64,000 bases of DNA from VXMT01 sp965204835 (GCA_965204835.1 OZ242017.1:1054001-1118000); one strand, 5' to 3'; shown: positions 17,275 through 25,604, counted from the first letter of the stretch. Numbers and translations are program-made. The notes: a model not told the origin generated them from the letters alone.

Positions 17275-18312
17275 CTACTGCAACGGCAGCGGCGGCTGCC
17301 ACCACCACGGCCGCGCGCTCACCTCGACCGACACCACCCACTTCACCCAGTGGTAGCCGCGCCGCCCCGGCACGACGAGGCGCGCCGGGAAGCCGTGGCC
17401 TGCGCTCAGCACCTCGCCACCCACGTGCGTGGCGAGCAGCAGCTCGCGCGCCTCGCCCAGCGGGAAGCGTCGCGAGTAGCCGGTGGCCGACCGCACGACG
17501 ACGCTGTTCGCACCCTCGTCCACGCCCGCCTCGTTCAGCAGCGAGTCGAGCGGCACGCCCGTCCAGTCCTGTCTCGTGTACCAGCCGCCGGTGCAGTCCA
17601 GCGTCGCGCGCACCTCGTCTGCACCGAGGGCTTCGAGGTCGTCGTAGCCGAGGTCGAGTGGCGTGCCCACCTCGCCGCCGACATGGAGGCGCCAGCCCGC
17701 GCGGTTGAGGTGCTGCCGCTCGTCACCCAGCCACTGCGTCACGGGGTGGGCGTTGCCGGTGAAGCTGCCCTCCTCGCGCGAGCCGGTGAAGCGCCGGTCG
17801 GCGGCCGTCACGCTCGAGACGGCGTCGAGGCCGCGCCACAGCACGAACCCCGCACCGCCGAGGGCGATCGTGCGCAGCGCCGCGCGGCGGCTCGCCATGT
17901 CGGCCGGCTTGAGGCGCGGCCAGTGCGCGCTCGCGTGCGTGGCGAACGGGATCACGAGCACGACCGCGAGGACGGCGTGGAGCACCATCGGCCGCATCGA
18001 GCCGTAGCCCGGGATCGGGGCCTCGGGCGCCCAGCCCAGCACCCATAGCAGCCCGACGCTGAGCGTGGCGAGGAAGAGCACGCCGAGCGCAGCCGACGGG
18101 AGCGCCCACAGCCCGGCGCCCTGGCGCATGAACGAGCGCATGACGATGCGCCACTTCCACACCAGCAGCACGATCAGCGTCATCCCGCCGATGCCGTGCA
18201 CCCACAGCACCCAGGCGCCCGTGGGGCTGCCGGTGAGGTAGCTCCCGACCCCCGAAGCGAGTTCGAGCAGGAGCAGGGCGAAGATCGCGAGGTTCGTCGC
18301 GCGTGCGCTCAC
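17275..18312 (-). CDS. Membrane-anchored molybdopterin-dependent oxidoreductase (sulfite oxidase/YedY type)
   Basis: A 345-aa fusion. Residues about 1-140 form four transmembrane helices of cytochrome-b-like layout with conserved His (WVHGIGG, VLHAVLAVV, HASAHWPR). A fifth hydrophobic segment is followed by a molybdopterin-binding domain with the probable Mo-ligand Cys in ATLDCTGGWY and GHGFPARLVVPGRRGYHWVKW near the end. Members usually have separate catalytic and haem-membrane subunits; here they are one chain. GTG start. A TAGGCT box lies at 18346-18351 (minus strand). Confidence 0.85.
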   Translation of the reverse strand: MSARATNLAIFALLLLELASGVGSYLTGSPTGAWVLWVHGIGGMTLIVLLVWKWRIVMRSFMRQGAGLWALPSAALGVLFLATLSVGLLWVLGWAPEAPIPGYGSMRPMVLHAVLAVVLVIPFATHASAHWPRLKPADMASRRAALRTIALGGAGFVLWRGLDAVSSVTAADRRFTGSREEGSFTGNAHPVTQWLGDERQHLNRAGWRLHVGGEVGTPLDLGYDDLEALGADEVRATLDCTGGWYTRQDWTGVPLDSLLNEAGVDEGANSVVVRSATGYSRRFPLGEARELLLATHVGGEVLSAGHGFPARLVVPGRRGYHWVKWVVSVEVSARPWWWQPPLPLQ

Positions 18313-18431
18313 GGCCGGTCTCCGAGCGTGGTGGCGGTGGCTTCCAGCCTACACGGGAGCGCCGAGGCCACGCGCTACCATGGGCGCGCCCGTGCGGTCG
18401 TCGCGGGCGTGGTGCGCGAGGGGGCCGGGAC

Positions 18432-19331
18432 ATGACGGAGTCGCTGAAGGGCCGCGTGGCCGTGGTGACGGGGGCGGGTCGTGGCATCGGCGCCGCCACC
18501 GCGCGCCAGCTCGCCATCATGGGCGCACGCGTCGTGGTCAACGACCCCGGCGTGGACCGCGCGGGCGAAGGGCTCGACCGCGGCCCCGCCGACACCGTCG
18601 TGCGCGCGATCGCCGAGGCCGGCGGCACGGCCGTGGCGAACTACGACTCGGTCGCCGACTTCGAGTCGGCGGGTCGCATCATCGAGACGGCGCGACGCGA
18701 GTTCGGCCGCATCGACATCCTCGTGAACAACGCGGGCATCTCCGCCGGAGCGCCCATCCAGCACCTGGAGCCGGAGCTGTTCAACACCGTCGTCGGCATC
18801 CACCTCCACGGCACCTACAACTGCACGCGCCACGCCGTGCCGGACATGGTCGAGGCGGGCTGGGGCCGCATCGTGAACCTCGTCTCGCGCGCCGGGCTCC
18901 TCGGCTCCGCGGGCGCGGGCGCCTACGCCGCGGGCAAGGGCGGCATCTACGGCTTCACCAACGCCGTCGCGCGCGACCTCGAACCGCTTGGCGTGACGGT
19001 CAACGCCGTCAACCCGGCCGCGACGCACACGCGCATGGTCAGCGACGCCGTCGAGGCGGCGCAGGCACGCGGCCTCGACGACGCCTCGGCGCAGCGGATG
19101 CTGGCGATCGCGCAGCAGCCGGACGAGCTCGCGACGGTGATCGCGTTCCTGTGCACCGAGGAGGCGGGCGGGATCAGCGGGCAGACGTTCTTCGTGCAGA
19201 ACGGCGCCGTCGGCCTCTTCGCCCCGCTCCAGGTGACGCAGACGCTGCTGACGGACGAGGACTGGACGCCCGAAACCCTCGCCGAGGCCGCGCAGCGCCT
19301 CGAACTCCACCCGCTGGGCCAGCTCTACTAG
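18432..19331 (+). CDS. SDR family NAD(P)-dependent oxidoreductase
   Basis: A 299-aa short-chain dehydrogenase. It has TGAGRGIG (about residues 14-21), a loop inserted after beta-strand 2 (NDPGVDRAGEGLDRGPAD) resembling SDRs that act on larger CoA-type substrates, NNAGIS and YAAGK. The insertion is reminiscent of peroxisomal hydroxyacyl-CoA dehydrogenase-type SDRs, but the substrate is not assigned. The ATG at 18432 follows GAGGGG. A TACCAT box lies at 18376-18381. Confidence 0.88.
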   Translation: MTESLKGRVAVVTGAGRGIGAATARQLAIMGARVVVNDPGVDRAGEGLDRGPADTVVRAIAEAGGTAVANYDSVADFESAGRIIETARREFGRIDILVNNAGISAGAPIQHLEPELFNTVVGIHLHGTYNCTRHAVPDMVEAGWGRIVNLVSRAGLLGSAGAGAYAAGKGGIYGFTNAVARDLEPLGVTVNAVNPAATHTRMVSDAVEAAQARGLDDASAQRMLAIAQQPDELATVIAFLCTEEAGGISGQTFFVQNGAVGLFAPLQVTQTLLTDEDWTPETLAEAAQRLELHPLGQLY

Positions 19332-19577
19332 CTAGGCGAAGATCTTGAACGAGTGGCCGCTCTGGGTGATGAGGCTCTCCACGCGTTGTGCAGACGGCAC
19401 GTCCGTGAGGTCAATGCCCGCGCTGGCGTGGATGAACTCGACACCCACCAGTGCGCCCCCTGCGGTGTAGTCGAGAATCCGCAGGTCATCCAGGAACTTC
19501 TGAGAATCGGGCCTCTCGTCGTCGCGGAGTTGGACGTACAGGATGTCGGCTTCGGGATCATATGTCGCGTCGGGCAT
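19332..19577 (-). CDS. DUF2283 domain protein, putative antitoxin partner
   Basis: An 81-aa acidic protein with the DUF2283 core YDPEADILYVQL...IDLTDVPSAQ. Such proteins often sit beside DUF4258 genes and are regarded as putative antitoxins. GGGAGG lies seven bases before the ATG at 19577, whereas the in-frame ATG at 19583 is too close to it. It begins as the DUF4258 gene ends, implying translational coupling. Confidence 0.75.
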   Translation of the reverse strand: MPDATYDPEADILYVQLRDDERPDSQKFLDDLRILDYTAGGALVGVEFIHASAGIDLTDVPSAQRVESLITQSGHSFKIFA

Positions 19578-19579
19578 GC

Positions 19580-19810
19580 TCATCCCTCCCATGCCACAGT
19601 TGTCACCCTTGGTGGGTCGGAGCCGCGTTCCACGTACACCCACAGATTGCGGTTCTCCCACTCACCGATGTAGATCACGGCTGGCTTCGCACCCGGACGA
19701 GGGCCAGCCGGACGGCTCGTGTGGTAGTGCTGCAGCACTGCGTCCACTGCTTCTTCGGGGATTCCGCGCTTGCGCATGCGATGACGGGCATGGCTGGTGA
19801 ACCGTCGCAA
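19580..19810 (-). CDS. DUF4258 domain protein, putative toxin
   Basis: A 76-aa basic protein matching DUF4258: FTSHARHRMRKRGIPEEAV near the start, then VIYIGEWENRNLWVYVE and a short C-terminal strand. The family has a RelE-like size and is commonly paired with DUF2283 in toxin-antitoxin-like loci. The only good in-frame start is TTG at 19810, without a strong ribosome site. Toxic activity is inferred from family pairing only. Confidence 0.68.
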   Translation of the reverse strand: MRRFTSHARHRMRKRGIPEEAVDAVLQHYHTSRPAGPRPGAKPAVIYIGEWENRNLWVYVERGSDPPRVTTVAWEG

Positions 19811-19914
19811 CGTCGACCCCGGTCATGGCGGTGAGTCCTTCTCGAGTCCAGTGTAGGCGAATTTGCCTCTTGCCGGTCCAACGGGCTCGATGGCGTGCCT
19901 CAATGCGTCGTCCG

Positions 19915-20886
19915 CTACCCGTTCAGCGCCCGGTCGAGCGCGGCGAGCTCGTCGGCGGCCCAGCGCTGTGAGAGCGCCGAGTTGGGGACGAGGCCGGGCG
20001 AGCCGTGGAACGCGCCGGGGTAGACGTGCAGCTCGGTCGGCACGCCCGCAGCCATGAGCCGCTGCGCGTACGTCACGTCCTCGTCCACGAACAGGTCGAG
20101 CACGCCGACGTTGATGTAGGCCGGCGGCAGCCCCGCGAGGTCCGTTGCGCGCGCGGGCGCTGCGTACGGCGAGACGTCGTCGCCGCCCGCGTTGCCGGCG
20201 AGGTAGGCGTCCCAGCCATAGAGGTTGGCGGCGCGGTTCCAGACGCGCTCGTCCGTGATCGCCTCGGCGCTGCGGGTCGTGTTGCGGTCGTCGATCATCG
20301 GGTAGACGAGCAGCTGGAAGCACACCTCCACCTCGCCGCGGTCGCGCGCGAGGAGCGCGAGCCCGGCCGCGAGCCCACCGCCCGCGCTGCCGCCGCCGAT
20401 GGCGATGCGGCCGCGGTCGATGCCGAGCTGGTCGGCGGATTCGGCGAACCACTTGAGGCCGGCGTAGCAGTCCTCCATCGGCGCGGGGAACGGGTGCTCC
20501 GGCGCGAGCCGGTACTCGACCGACCCGACGAGGACGTTGAGCCTGTCGGCGATGTTCGCGCAGTAGGGGTCGCTCGTCTCGACGTTGCCGAGCACCATCC
20601 CGCCGCCGTGGATCCAGTAGAAGGCCGGCGCGTTCGTGGGGAGCCCGGCGGGGCGGTAGGTGCGCACCATCACGTCCGGTGCGCCGTCCGGGCCGGGCGC
20701 CATGTGGTCCTCGAGCGCCACGTTGTCGGGCATGACCGGCGGGGGCAGCGCAGCCATGCGCGCCGCCCGGTCCTCGCGGGCGGCCTCGATGTCTGACAGG
20801 TCCATGCGCATCGGCATGCCGTCCAGGACGGCGCGGTGCTCTTCGTCGAGCTGGAGGTTGAGGTCGAGGGTAGGGGTCGTGGTCAT
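19915..20886 (-). CDS. Alpha/beta hydrolase, hormone-sensitive lipase type
   Basis: A 323-aa esterase/lipase of the HSL family. It has the oxyanion-hole motif HGGGM (about residues 90-94), a nucleophile elbow in GGGSAGGG, a catalytic Asp near DLFVDED and a His in YPGAFHGSPG. Such enzymes hydrolyse small esters in the cytoplasm. A GGAGAG ribosome site precedes the ATG at 20886, and a TACCAT box lies at 20927-20932 (minus strand). The upstream in-frame extension is not supported. Confidence 0.9.
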   Translation of the reverse strand: MTTTPTLDLNLQLDEEHRAVLDGMPMRMDLSDIEAAREDRAARMAALPPPVMPDNVALEDHMAPGPDGAPDVMVRTYRPAGLPTNAPAFYWIHGGGMVLGNVETSDPYCANIADRLNVLVGSVEYRLAPEHPFPAPMEDCYAGLKWFAESADQLGIDRGRIAIGGGSAGGGLAAGLALLARDRGEVEVCFQLLVYPMIDDRNTTRSAEAITDERVWNRAANLYGWDAYLAGNAGGDDVSPYAAPARATDLAGLPPAYINVGVLDLFVDEDVTYAQRLMAAGVPTELHVYPGAFHGSPGLVPNSALSQRWAADELAALDRALNG

Positions 20887-21043
20887 CGTTGCGTCTCTCC
20901 GTCGATGTGGGCGTCGTGTCAGGCGGATGGTACAACCTCGCGCCCCGCGGCAGACGAGGGGTGCGAGCACCTCGGCGGCTTTTGTAAAGGTGCGCATGCG
21001 CGTACACAGATGTTAGTCTGGCCGTGAGGTTCGGAGGGTGCGC

Positions 21044-22249
21044 ATGCCGGACTGGTTCACGGACAGCTACCTCGGCATCGAGGTGGGGCAGTACGTCGGC
21101 CTCGGCGTCCTCGTCGGCGTCACGATCCTGACGTACGCCGTCATTGCGCAGGTGCTGAAGCTGTTCGTGCGGCTGCGCTTCGACGCGGCCGACCACGCGT
21201 TCTGGCACGAGGAGCGAGAGCGGCTGGGCCGGGCCCTGTGGGCGCTGGCGGTCGCGATCACATTCCTGCTGGGCTTCCCCGCGCTCGGCTTCCCCGGCGC
21301 GGCCGAGGAGATCGTGCATCAGCTCGCGAGCCTGCTCGGCGCAGTCGCGGTCGTGATGCTCGGGTTCGAGGGCGTGGACATCTTCACGGATGTGCTCAAG
21401 CGGCGTGCCGACCTGACAGAGAGCCGCCTCGACGACCAGCTCGTACCCATCACCAACACCGCCCTGAAGGTGGCGACGCTCGTCATCGGGATGCTCTTCA
21501 TCCTCGGGAACCTCGGCGTCAACGTGACCTCGCTGATCGCGGGGCTCGGCTTGGGTGGGCTCGCGGTCGCGCTCGCGGCGCAGGACACGTTCAAGAACCT
21601 GCTGGGCGGGGTGACGATCTTCGCGGACCGCCCGTTCCAGGTCGGCGACTGGGTGCTGGTCGGGGACATCGAGGGGACCGTCGAGTACGTCGGGTTCCGC
21701 TCGTCGCGCGTGCGGACCTTCTACAACTCGGTCGTGACGGTGCCGAACGCGCGCATCGTCGACACGCACGTCGACAACATGGGGCTGCGCCAGTGGCGGC
21801 GCTACCGCACCTCGCTCGGGCTCGCGTACCACACGACGCCGGACCAGGTGCAGGCGTTCGTCGAGGGCATCCGCGCGGTGATCCGCGCGAACCCGGACAT
21901 GCGCAAGGACTACTACATCGTCGAGTTCACCGAGTTCGGGCCGTCCTCGCTCGACATCCTCGTGTACTGCTTTATCGACGCGCCCGACTGGAACGCGGAG
22001 CTGCGCACGCGGCACGTGCTCAACCTCGACATCATGCGGCTCGCCGAGGAGCTCGGCGTGGAGTTCGCGTTCCCCACGCAGACGCTGCACGTCGCCTCGT
22101 CGCCCGGACAGCCCGCCGAGGTTCCCGCCGCGCCGGGCCGTGACCAACTCGGCGAGACGGTCGAGGGCTTCAGCCCGACGGGGAGCAGCGGGCAGCGCAC
22201 GGACCAGCCGATCACTGCCGGCTACGACAACACGCCGGACCAGGCGTAG
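21044..22249 (+). CDS. MscS-type small-conductance mechanosensitive channel
   Basis: A 401-aa protein with N-terminal transmembrane helices (about residues 15-35, 65-85, 95-115), then the pore-lining helix and MscS beta domain (NVTSLIAGLGLGGLAVALAAQDTFKNLLGG, FADRPFQVGDWV, GFRSSRVRTF). The C-terminal alpha/beta domain is followed by a hydrophilic tail of about 50 aa. It should open under membrane tension to release solutes in osmotic downshock. GGAGGG lies five bases before ATG 21044; the GTG at 21038 is too close to it. Confidence 0.92.
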   Translation: MPDWFTDSYLGIEVGQYVGLGVLVGVTILTYAVIAQVLKLFVRLRFDAADHAFWHEERERLGRALWALAVAITFLLGFPALGFPGAAEEIVHQLASLLGAVAVVMLGFEGVDIFTDVLKRRADLTESRLDDQLVPITNTALKVATLVIGMLFILGNLGVNVTSLIAGLGLGGLAVALAAQDTFKNLLGGVTIFADRPFQVGDWVLVGDIEGTVEYVGFRSSRVRTFYNSVVTVPNARIVDTHVDNMGLRQWRRYRTSLGLAYHTTPDQVQAFVEGIRAVIRANPDMRKDYYIVEFTEFGPSSLDILVYCFIDAPDWNAELRTRHVLNLDIMRLAEELGVEFAFPTQTLHVASSPGQPAEVPAAPGRDQLGETVEGFSPTGSSGQRTDQPITAGYDNTPDQA

Positions 22250-22284
22250 CGCGCCTGTGCCGTCCGGGGCCGCCCGGTCGCCTG

Positions 22285-22290
22285 TAGACT
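22285..22290 (+). promoter_or_regulatory. -10 element, near-leaderless start of CocE/NonD hydrolase
   Basis: TAGACT at 22285-22290 within TGTAGACT (extended -10 type) predicts +1 near 22297, three bases before the GTG start. No ribosome site fits between. Confidence 0.4.
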
Positions 22291-22299
22291 GCGGCCATC

Positions 22300-23979
22300 G
22301 TGACCATCCTCATCGACCGCGACGTGCCCGTACCGATGCGAGACGGCGTCGTGCTGCGCGCCGACGTCGTGCGCGACGGGCAGGCCGGGCAGACGCCGAC
22401 TCTGCTGCTGCGCACGCCGTACCTGAAGGAAGGCGCCTTCGGCTCGGTCTTCGCGCCCTTCGGCGCCGTCGCGCGCGGGTACGCCGTCGTGATCCAGGAC
22501 TGCCGCGGCACCGGCGAGTCCGAGGGCGAACTGCACCCGTTCCTGCAGGAGATCGACGACGGCTACGACACCGTCGAGTGGTGCGCCGCGCAGGAGTGGT
22601 GCGACGGGCGCGTCGGGATGTACGGCATGTCCTACATGGGCGCTACGCCGTGGCTCGCGGCGATCGCCGCGCCGCCCTCGCTCCGCGCCATCGCGACGTT
22701 CATGACGGGCTCGGACTTCCTCGAGGGCTGGACGTACGAGGGCGGCGCGTTCCACCTCGGCTTCAACACGGGCTGGGTCGCCGCCAACCTCTCGCTGCGC
22801 GTCCTCGAGCGCAGCGGCATCGACCGCGCCGCGTACGAGGAGCGCGAGGCGGAAGCGATGCGGGCGATTGCGCGCCTGCGCGCTACCGGCTCCTTCACGC
22901 CGCTCGACCAGCTCCCGCTGTACCGCGAGGTCGCGCCCGCGCCGTACTACTTCGACTGGCTGGCGCGCCCGCAGCGCGACGAGGAATGGGAGACGGTCAA
23001 CATCGCCGCGAGGGCGAGCGACGTGCAGGTCCCAGCCCTCGGCGTCGGAGGCTGGTACGACCTCTTCGCGGGTGGGCCGCCGCAGACCTTCAACGCCGTG
23101 CGCGAGGGCCGCGGCACGGAGGCCGCGCGCGAGGGCCAGCGGCTGCTCATGGGCCCGTGGAACCACAGCCTCCCCGCGCTCAGGACCATCGGCGCCGTCG
23201 ACTTCGGGCCCGAGGCCGACGTGGACCTCGCCGAGCGCACCCTGCGCTGGTTCGACTGGCAGCTGCTCGACCGCGACCCGCCCCCCGAGCTGGGCGCACC
23301 CGTCCGCTACTTCACGATGGGGCCCAACACCTGGCAGGAGTCGGACGCGTGGCCGCCGCCGGGAGCCACGCCGACCCCGTTCTTCCTCCGCGGCGGCGGA
23401 GCAGCGAACGGCGCGGGCGGCGACGGGCGGCTCGAGCGTGAGCCCGGCGGCGACGAGCCGCCCGACGAGTTCCTGTACCACCCGCTGCGGCCCGTCCCGA
23501 CGGTCGGCGGCGGCGGGCGCGTCGATGGCGCGTTCGACCAGCGACGCGTCGAGGATCGCCAGGACGTGCTCGTCTACGACTCGGGACCGCTCACGGAGCC
23601 CCTCGAGGTGAGCGGGCCGCTCTCCGTCGAGCTGCACGTGGCGAGCAGCGCGCCCTCGACGGACTTCACCGCGAAGCTCGTCGAGGTCGCGCCCGATGGG
23701 TTCGCGCGCAACCTCGGCGACGGCATCGTGCGGGCGCGCTTCGAGCCCGGCGTGGTGCGGTCGGTCACCATCGGCCTGCGGAACACGAGCAACGTGTTCG
23801 CCGCCGGGAGCCGCGTCCGGTTGGAGGTGTCGAGCAGCAACTTCCCGCGCTTCGACCGCAACCCCAACACCGGCGAGGCGCCCGCGTCGGCGACGCGCTT
23901 CGTGCCCGCGCACCAGTACGTGCACCACTCCGCCGTGCATCCCTCGCGGCTGATCCTGCCGGTCGTCCCGACCGTGTAG
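22300..23979 (+). CDS. CocE/NonD family hydrolase
   Basis: A 559-aa X-Pro dipeptidyl-peptidase/cocaine-esterase type hydrolase. It has VPMRDGVVLRADV at the N-terminus, DCRGTGESEG, the nucleophile elbow GMSYMG (about residues 109-114), GGWYDLF with the acid, and PWNHS with the His. The C-terminal jelly-roll region (DVDLAERTLRWFDW, VSSSNFPRFDRNPNTG) is complete. Such enzymes cleave esters or amides. A GTG start is used with almost no leader. Confidence 0.92.
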   Translation: MTILIDRDVPVPMRDGVVLRADVVRDGQAGQTPTLLLRTPYLKEGAFGSVFAPFGAVARGYAVVIQDCRGTGESEGELHPFLQEIDDGYDTVEWCAAQEWCDGRVGMYGMSYMGATPWLAAIAAPPSLRAIATFMTGSDFLEGWTYEGGAFHLGFNTGWVAANLSLRVLERSGIDRAAYEEREAEAMRAIARLRATGSFTPLDQLPLYREVAPAPYYFDWLARPQRDEEWETVNIAARASDVQVPALGVGGWYDLFAGGPPQTFNAVREGRGTEAAREGQRLLMGPWNHSLPALRTIGAVDFGPEADVDLAERTLRWFDWQLLDRDPPPELGAPVRYFTMGPNTWQESDAWPPPGATPTPFFLRGGGAANGAGGDGRLEREPGGDEPPDEFLYHPLRPVPTVGGGGRVDGAFDQRRVEDRQDVLVYDSGPLTEPLEVSGPLSVELHVASSAPSTDFTAKLVEVAPDGFARNLGDGIVRARFEPGVVRSVTIGLRNTSNVFAAGSRVRLEVSSSNFPRFDRNPNTGEAPASATRFVPAHQYVHHSAVHPSRLILPVVPTV

Positions 23980-24014
23980 GCTGGGGCCGGGCGACAGGCG
24001 AACGGAGCACAGAC

Positions 24015-24410
24015 ATGGTCCAGGCAGAGCAGCAGACCGACGTAGATGCAGCAGCGATCGAGCGCATGCTCGGATTCTCGCGCGCGATGGTCGTGGGAGA
24101 CGCCGACGCGCTCGAGGAGATGCTCGCGCCGGACTTCACGTATACGCACATGGGTGGCCGCGTGGAGCCTCGCGACGAGCTCATCGAGTCGGTGCACAAA
24201 GGGCGGCACAACGACCGCATGGACTTCGAGCACATGGCCGTGCGGACGTACCCGAACACGACGATCGTGAACGGCCTCAACCACATGCGCATCGACTACC
24301 CGGACCGCGAATCACTGGCCTTCGACGCGCACTTCACGGGCGTCTGGGTCGACGTCGACGGCGCGAGCAAGCTCGTGGTCTACCACTCGACGCGGGTGCC
24401 CGAGGAGTAG
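24015..24410 (+). CDS. NTF2-like (SnoaL/DUF4440 type) protein
   Basis: A 131-aa single-domain protein with the NTF2-like fold pattern: helix AAIERMLGFSRAMVVGDADALEEML, APDFTYTHMGGRVEPRDELIESV, and strands ending WVDVDGASKLVVYHSTR. Members act as small enzymes, binding proteins or dimerisation domains, so the role is open. A TAGGCT box at 23977-23982 overlaps the stop of the upstream hydrolase gene. Confidence 0.78.
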   Translation: MVQAEQQTDVDAAAIERMLGFSRAMVVGDADALEEMLAPDFTYTHMGGRVEPRDELIESVHKGRHNDRMDFEHMAVRTYPNTTIVNGLNHMRIDYPDRESLAFDAHFTGVWVDVDGASKLVVYHSTRVPEE

Positions 24411-24428
24411 CTGCAGGGCGCCGCGCCG

Positions 24429-24458
24429 TTGACGGCGAGGCTGCCTCGGCACTAGCGT
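24429..24458 (+). promoter_or_regulatory. Promoter of small RNA unit 1
   Basis: TTGACG (24429-24434), an 18-bp spacer and TAGCGT (24453-24458) give a predicted +1 at A24465, the A of ACTATC. The second unit has the same geometry and the same start sequence. Confidence 0.55.
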
Positions 24459-24464
24459 GGTTGC

Positions 24465-24520
24465 ACTATCCCCCTACCTCTTCGGCGGTAGGGTCGAGGC
24501 CGCCTCCGGGCGGCCTCTGG
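24465..24520 (+). ncRNA. Putative small structured RNA, copy 1
   Basis: The predicted transcript begins ACTATC. Stem 1 pairs CCCTACC (24472-24478) with GGTAGGG (24487-24493) around an 8-nt loop. Two bases later, a perfect 9-bp stem 2 pairs GAGGCCGCC (24496-24504) with GGCGGCCTC (24509-24517) around TCCG and may act as terminator. Copy 2 repeats this arrangement 146 bp away. No open reading frame fits. I cannot match it to a known RNA family. Confidence 0.5.
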
Positions 24521-24553
24521 CGTAGGGCGGGTGCAGCACTAACGGTATTACAA

Positions 24554-24568
24554 AACGGATGATCCGTT
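24554..24568. promoter_or_regulatory. 15-bp perfect palindrome, candidate operator
   Basis: AACGGAT-G-ATCCGTT is an exact odd palindrome ending six bases before the -35 box of the second RNA promoter. A dimeric regulator could bind here; none is identified. Confidence 0.5.
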
Positions 24569-24574
24569 GCACTA

Positions 24575-24604
24575 TTGACGATGTCTGGAATGCCGTCCTA
24601 AGCT
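24575..24604 (+). promoter_or_regulatory. Promoter of small RNA unit 2
   Basis: TTGACG (24575-24580), an 18-bp spacer and TAAGCT (24599-24604) predict +1 at A24611, again the A of ACTATC. Confidence 0.55.
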
Positions 24605-24610
24605 TGTCTT

Positions 24611-24672
24611 ACTATCTCCCCTATCCATTCGAGGGTAGGGTCGAGGCCGCCTCCGGGCGGCCTCTGTCGTTC
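24611..24672 (+). ncRNA. Putative small structured RNA, copy 2
   Basis: The layout matches copy 1. Stem 1 pairs CCCTATCC (24619-24626) with GGGTAGGG (24633-24640) around ATTCGA. Stem 2 is identical: arms 24643-24651 and 24656-24664 with loop TCCG. Relative to copy 1, stem 1 gained one pair (T24624 with G24635) by a matching insertion in each arm, which argues that the structure is maintained. It ends about 40-50 nt before the DUF3800 start. Confidence 0.5.
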
Positions 24673-24713
24673 CCGCGGCCGGGACTCGTGGCGTTATCGA
24701 CGAGGGCGCACGC

Positions 24714-25514
24714 ATGCTTGTGTTCATCGACGAGAGTGGCCACCCGCACCGAAACGACGCTAACTCGCGACCGGTAGTCGTGGCTGTGTGCATCGCCGAG
24801 CGTGACGTGCGGGAAGTGTCTGGCCAAATCCACGACCTGAAGCGCCAACTGCTTCCGACCCCGGATGTCGAGATCAAGGGGCGCTCACTCCTCAATCGCC
24901 GGACATTCCGCCGCATCCGCGAGAAACGCGAGTTCGTGGACGCGTTCTTCGAGCTTTGCGGCAGCCTCCCGCTCACGGTGTTCTCAGTAGTGATGTGGCG
25001 ACCGGTGGACGAGGTGCCGGATCGCCCGCTGTGGCTCCCTCACCAGTTCCGATACTTGCTCCGCAGGGCGCACTACCTCGCTCGTGCTTCGGGGGATCAC
25101 GCAACGGTCCTGTTTGACGGTGACGGATCGAACTACGGGGGTCTTCCGCGACGATTCGACAGCTACCTGTTCCAGGGGGCGGAAGGGCGGTCGCTGACAG
25201 CAATTGTGGACGCGCCGTACTACGTCGATTCACGAATCACCGTGGGTATCCAGGTGGCGGACATGTTCGCCGGAGTAGTGCGGCTCTATGAAGAGCAGGA
25301 ACTCGACCGCAGTCCTGCCTCGGGCGACATGTTTCTGTCGGCCTTGCGCCGATACCACCGGGTCGTTGCTGGCCTGAGCATGGATGTCGTCACGGAAGAG
25401 GGTCGGCTGGCCGGCATGTACCAGATGCCGGAACGTGCCCACTACCCGCCTGACCAGGAGGCCTCCGGCAGGGGGACTTCCAAAGACTCCGGGGACTACA
25501 AGAGCCAGGAGTGA
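24714..25514 (+). CDS. DUF3800 domain protein
   Basis: A 266-aa DUF3800 protein, a family with predicted RNase H-like features found widely near mobile and defence loci. Visible motifs are FIDESGH at residues 4-10 (acidic pair), EIKGRSLL, TVLFDGDGSN mid-protein, and GIQVADMFAGVVRLYEEQ near residues 178-195. Together these supply the acidic residues expected of such a fold. GAGGG precedes the ATG. The gene follows two structured RNA units; transcription may read through the second. Activity is not established. Confidence 0.75.
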   Translation: MLVFIDESGHPHRNDANSRPVVVAVCIAERDVREVSGQIHDLKRQLLPTPDVEIKGRSLLNRRTFRRIREKREFVDAFFELCGSLPLTVFSVVMWRPVDEVPDRPLWLPHQFRYLLRRAHYLARASGDHATVLFDGDGSNYGGLPRRFDSYLFQGAEGRSLTAIVDAPYYVDSRITVGIQVADMFAGVVRLYEEQELDRSPASGDMFLSALRRYHRVVAGLSMDVVTEEGRLAGMYQMPERAHYPPDQEASGRGTSKDSGDYKSQE

Positions 25515-25604
25515 CACCGCCCGGGCGTCACATCTGGCTCTGCAGAAAGTCTATCACGTCGCTCCGGTGGGCCACAGCACGAGCGTGTGGACCCCACTGC
25601 ACCG

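Noticed and set aside
20982..21019. Promoter before the MscS gene (TTGTAA and TAGTCT)
   Set aside because: The spacing of 26 bp between the boxes is too long for a sigma-70 promoter.
19823..22147. Open frame of 774 codons on the minus strand
   Set aside because: It runs through both the MscS gene on the other strand and the esterase in another frame; its composition is that of a shadow frame and no domain is visible.
24465..24672. tRNA or riboswitch reading of the double hairpins
   Set aside because: There is no cloverleaf, no CCA end and no T-loop sequence. The units end before the gene and have their own promoters, which fits small RNAs better than a leader riboswitch.
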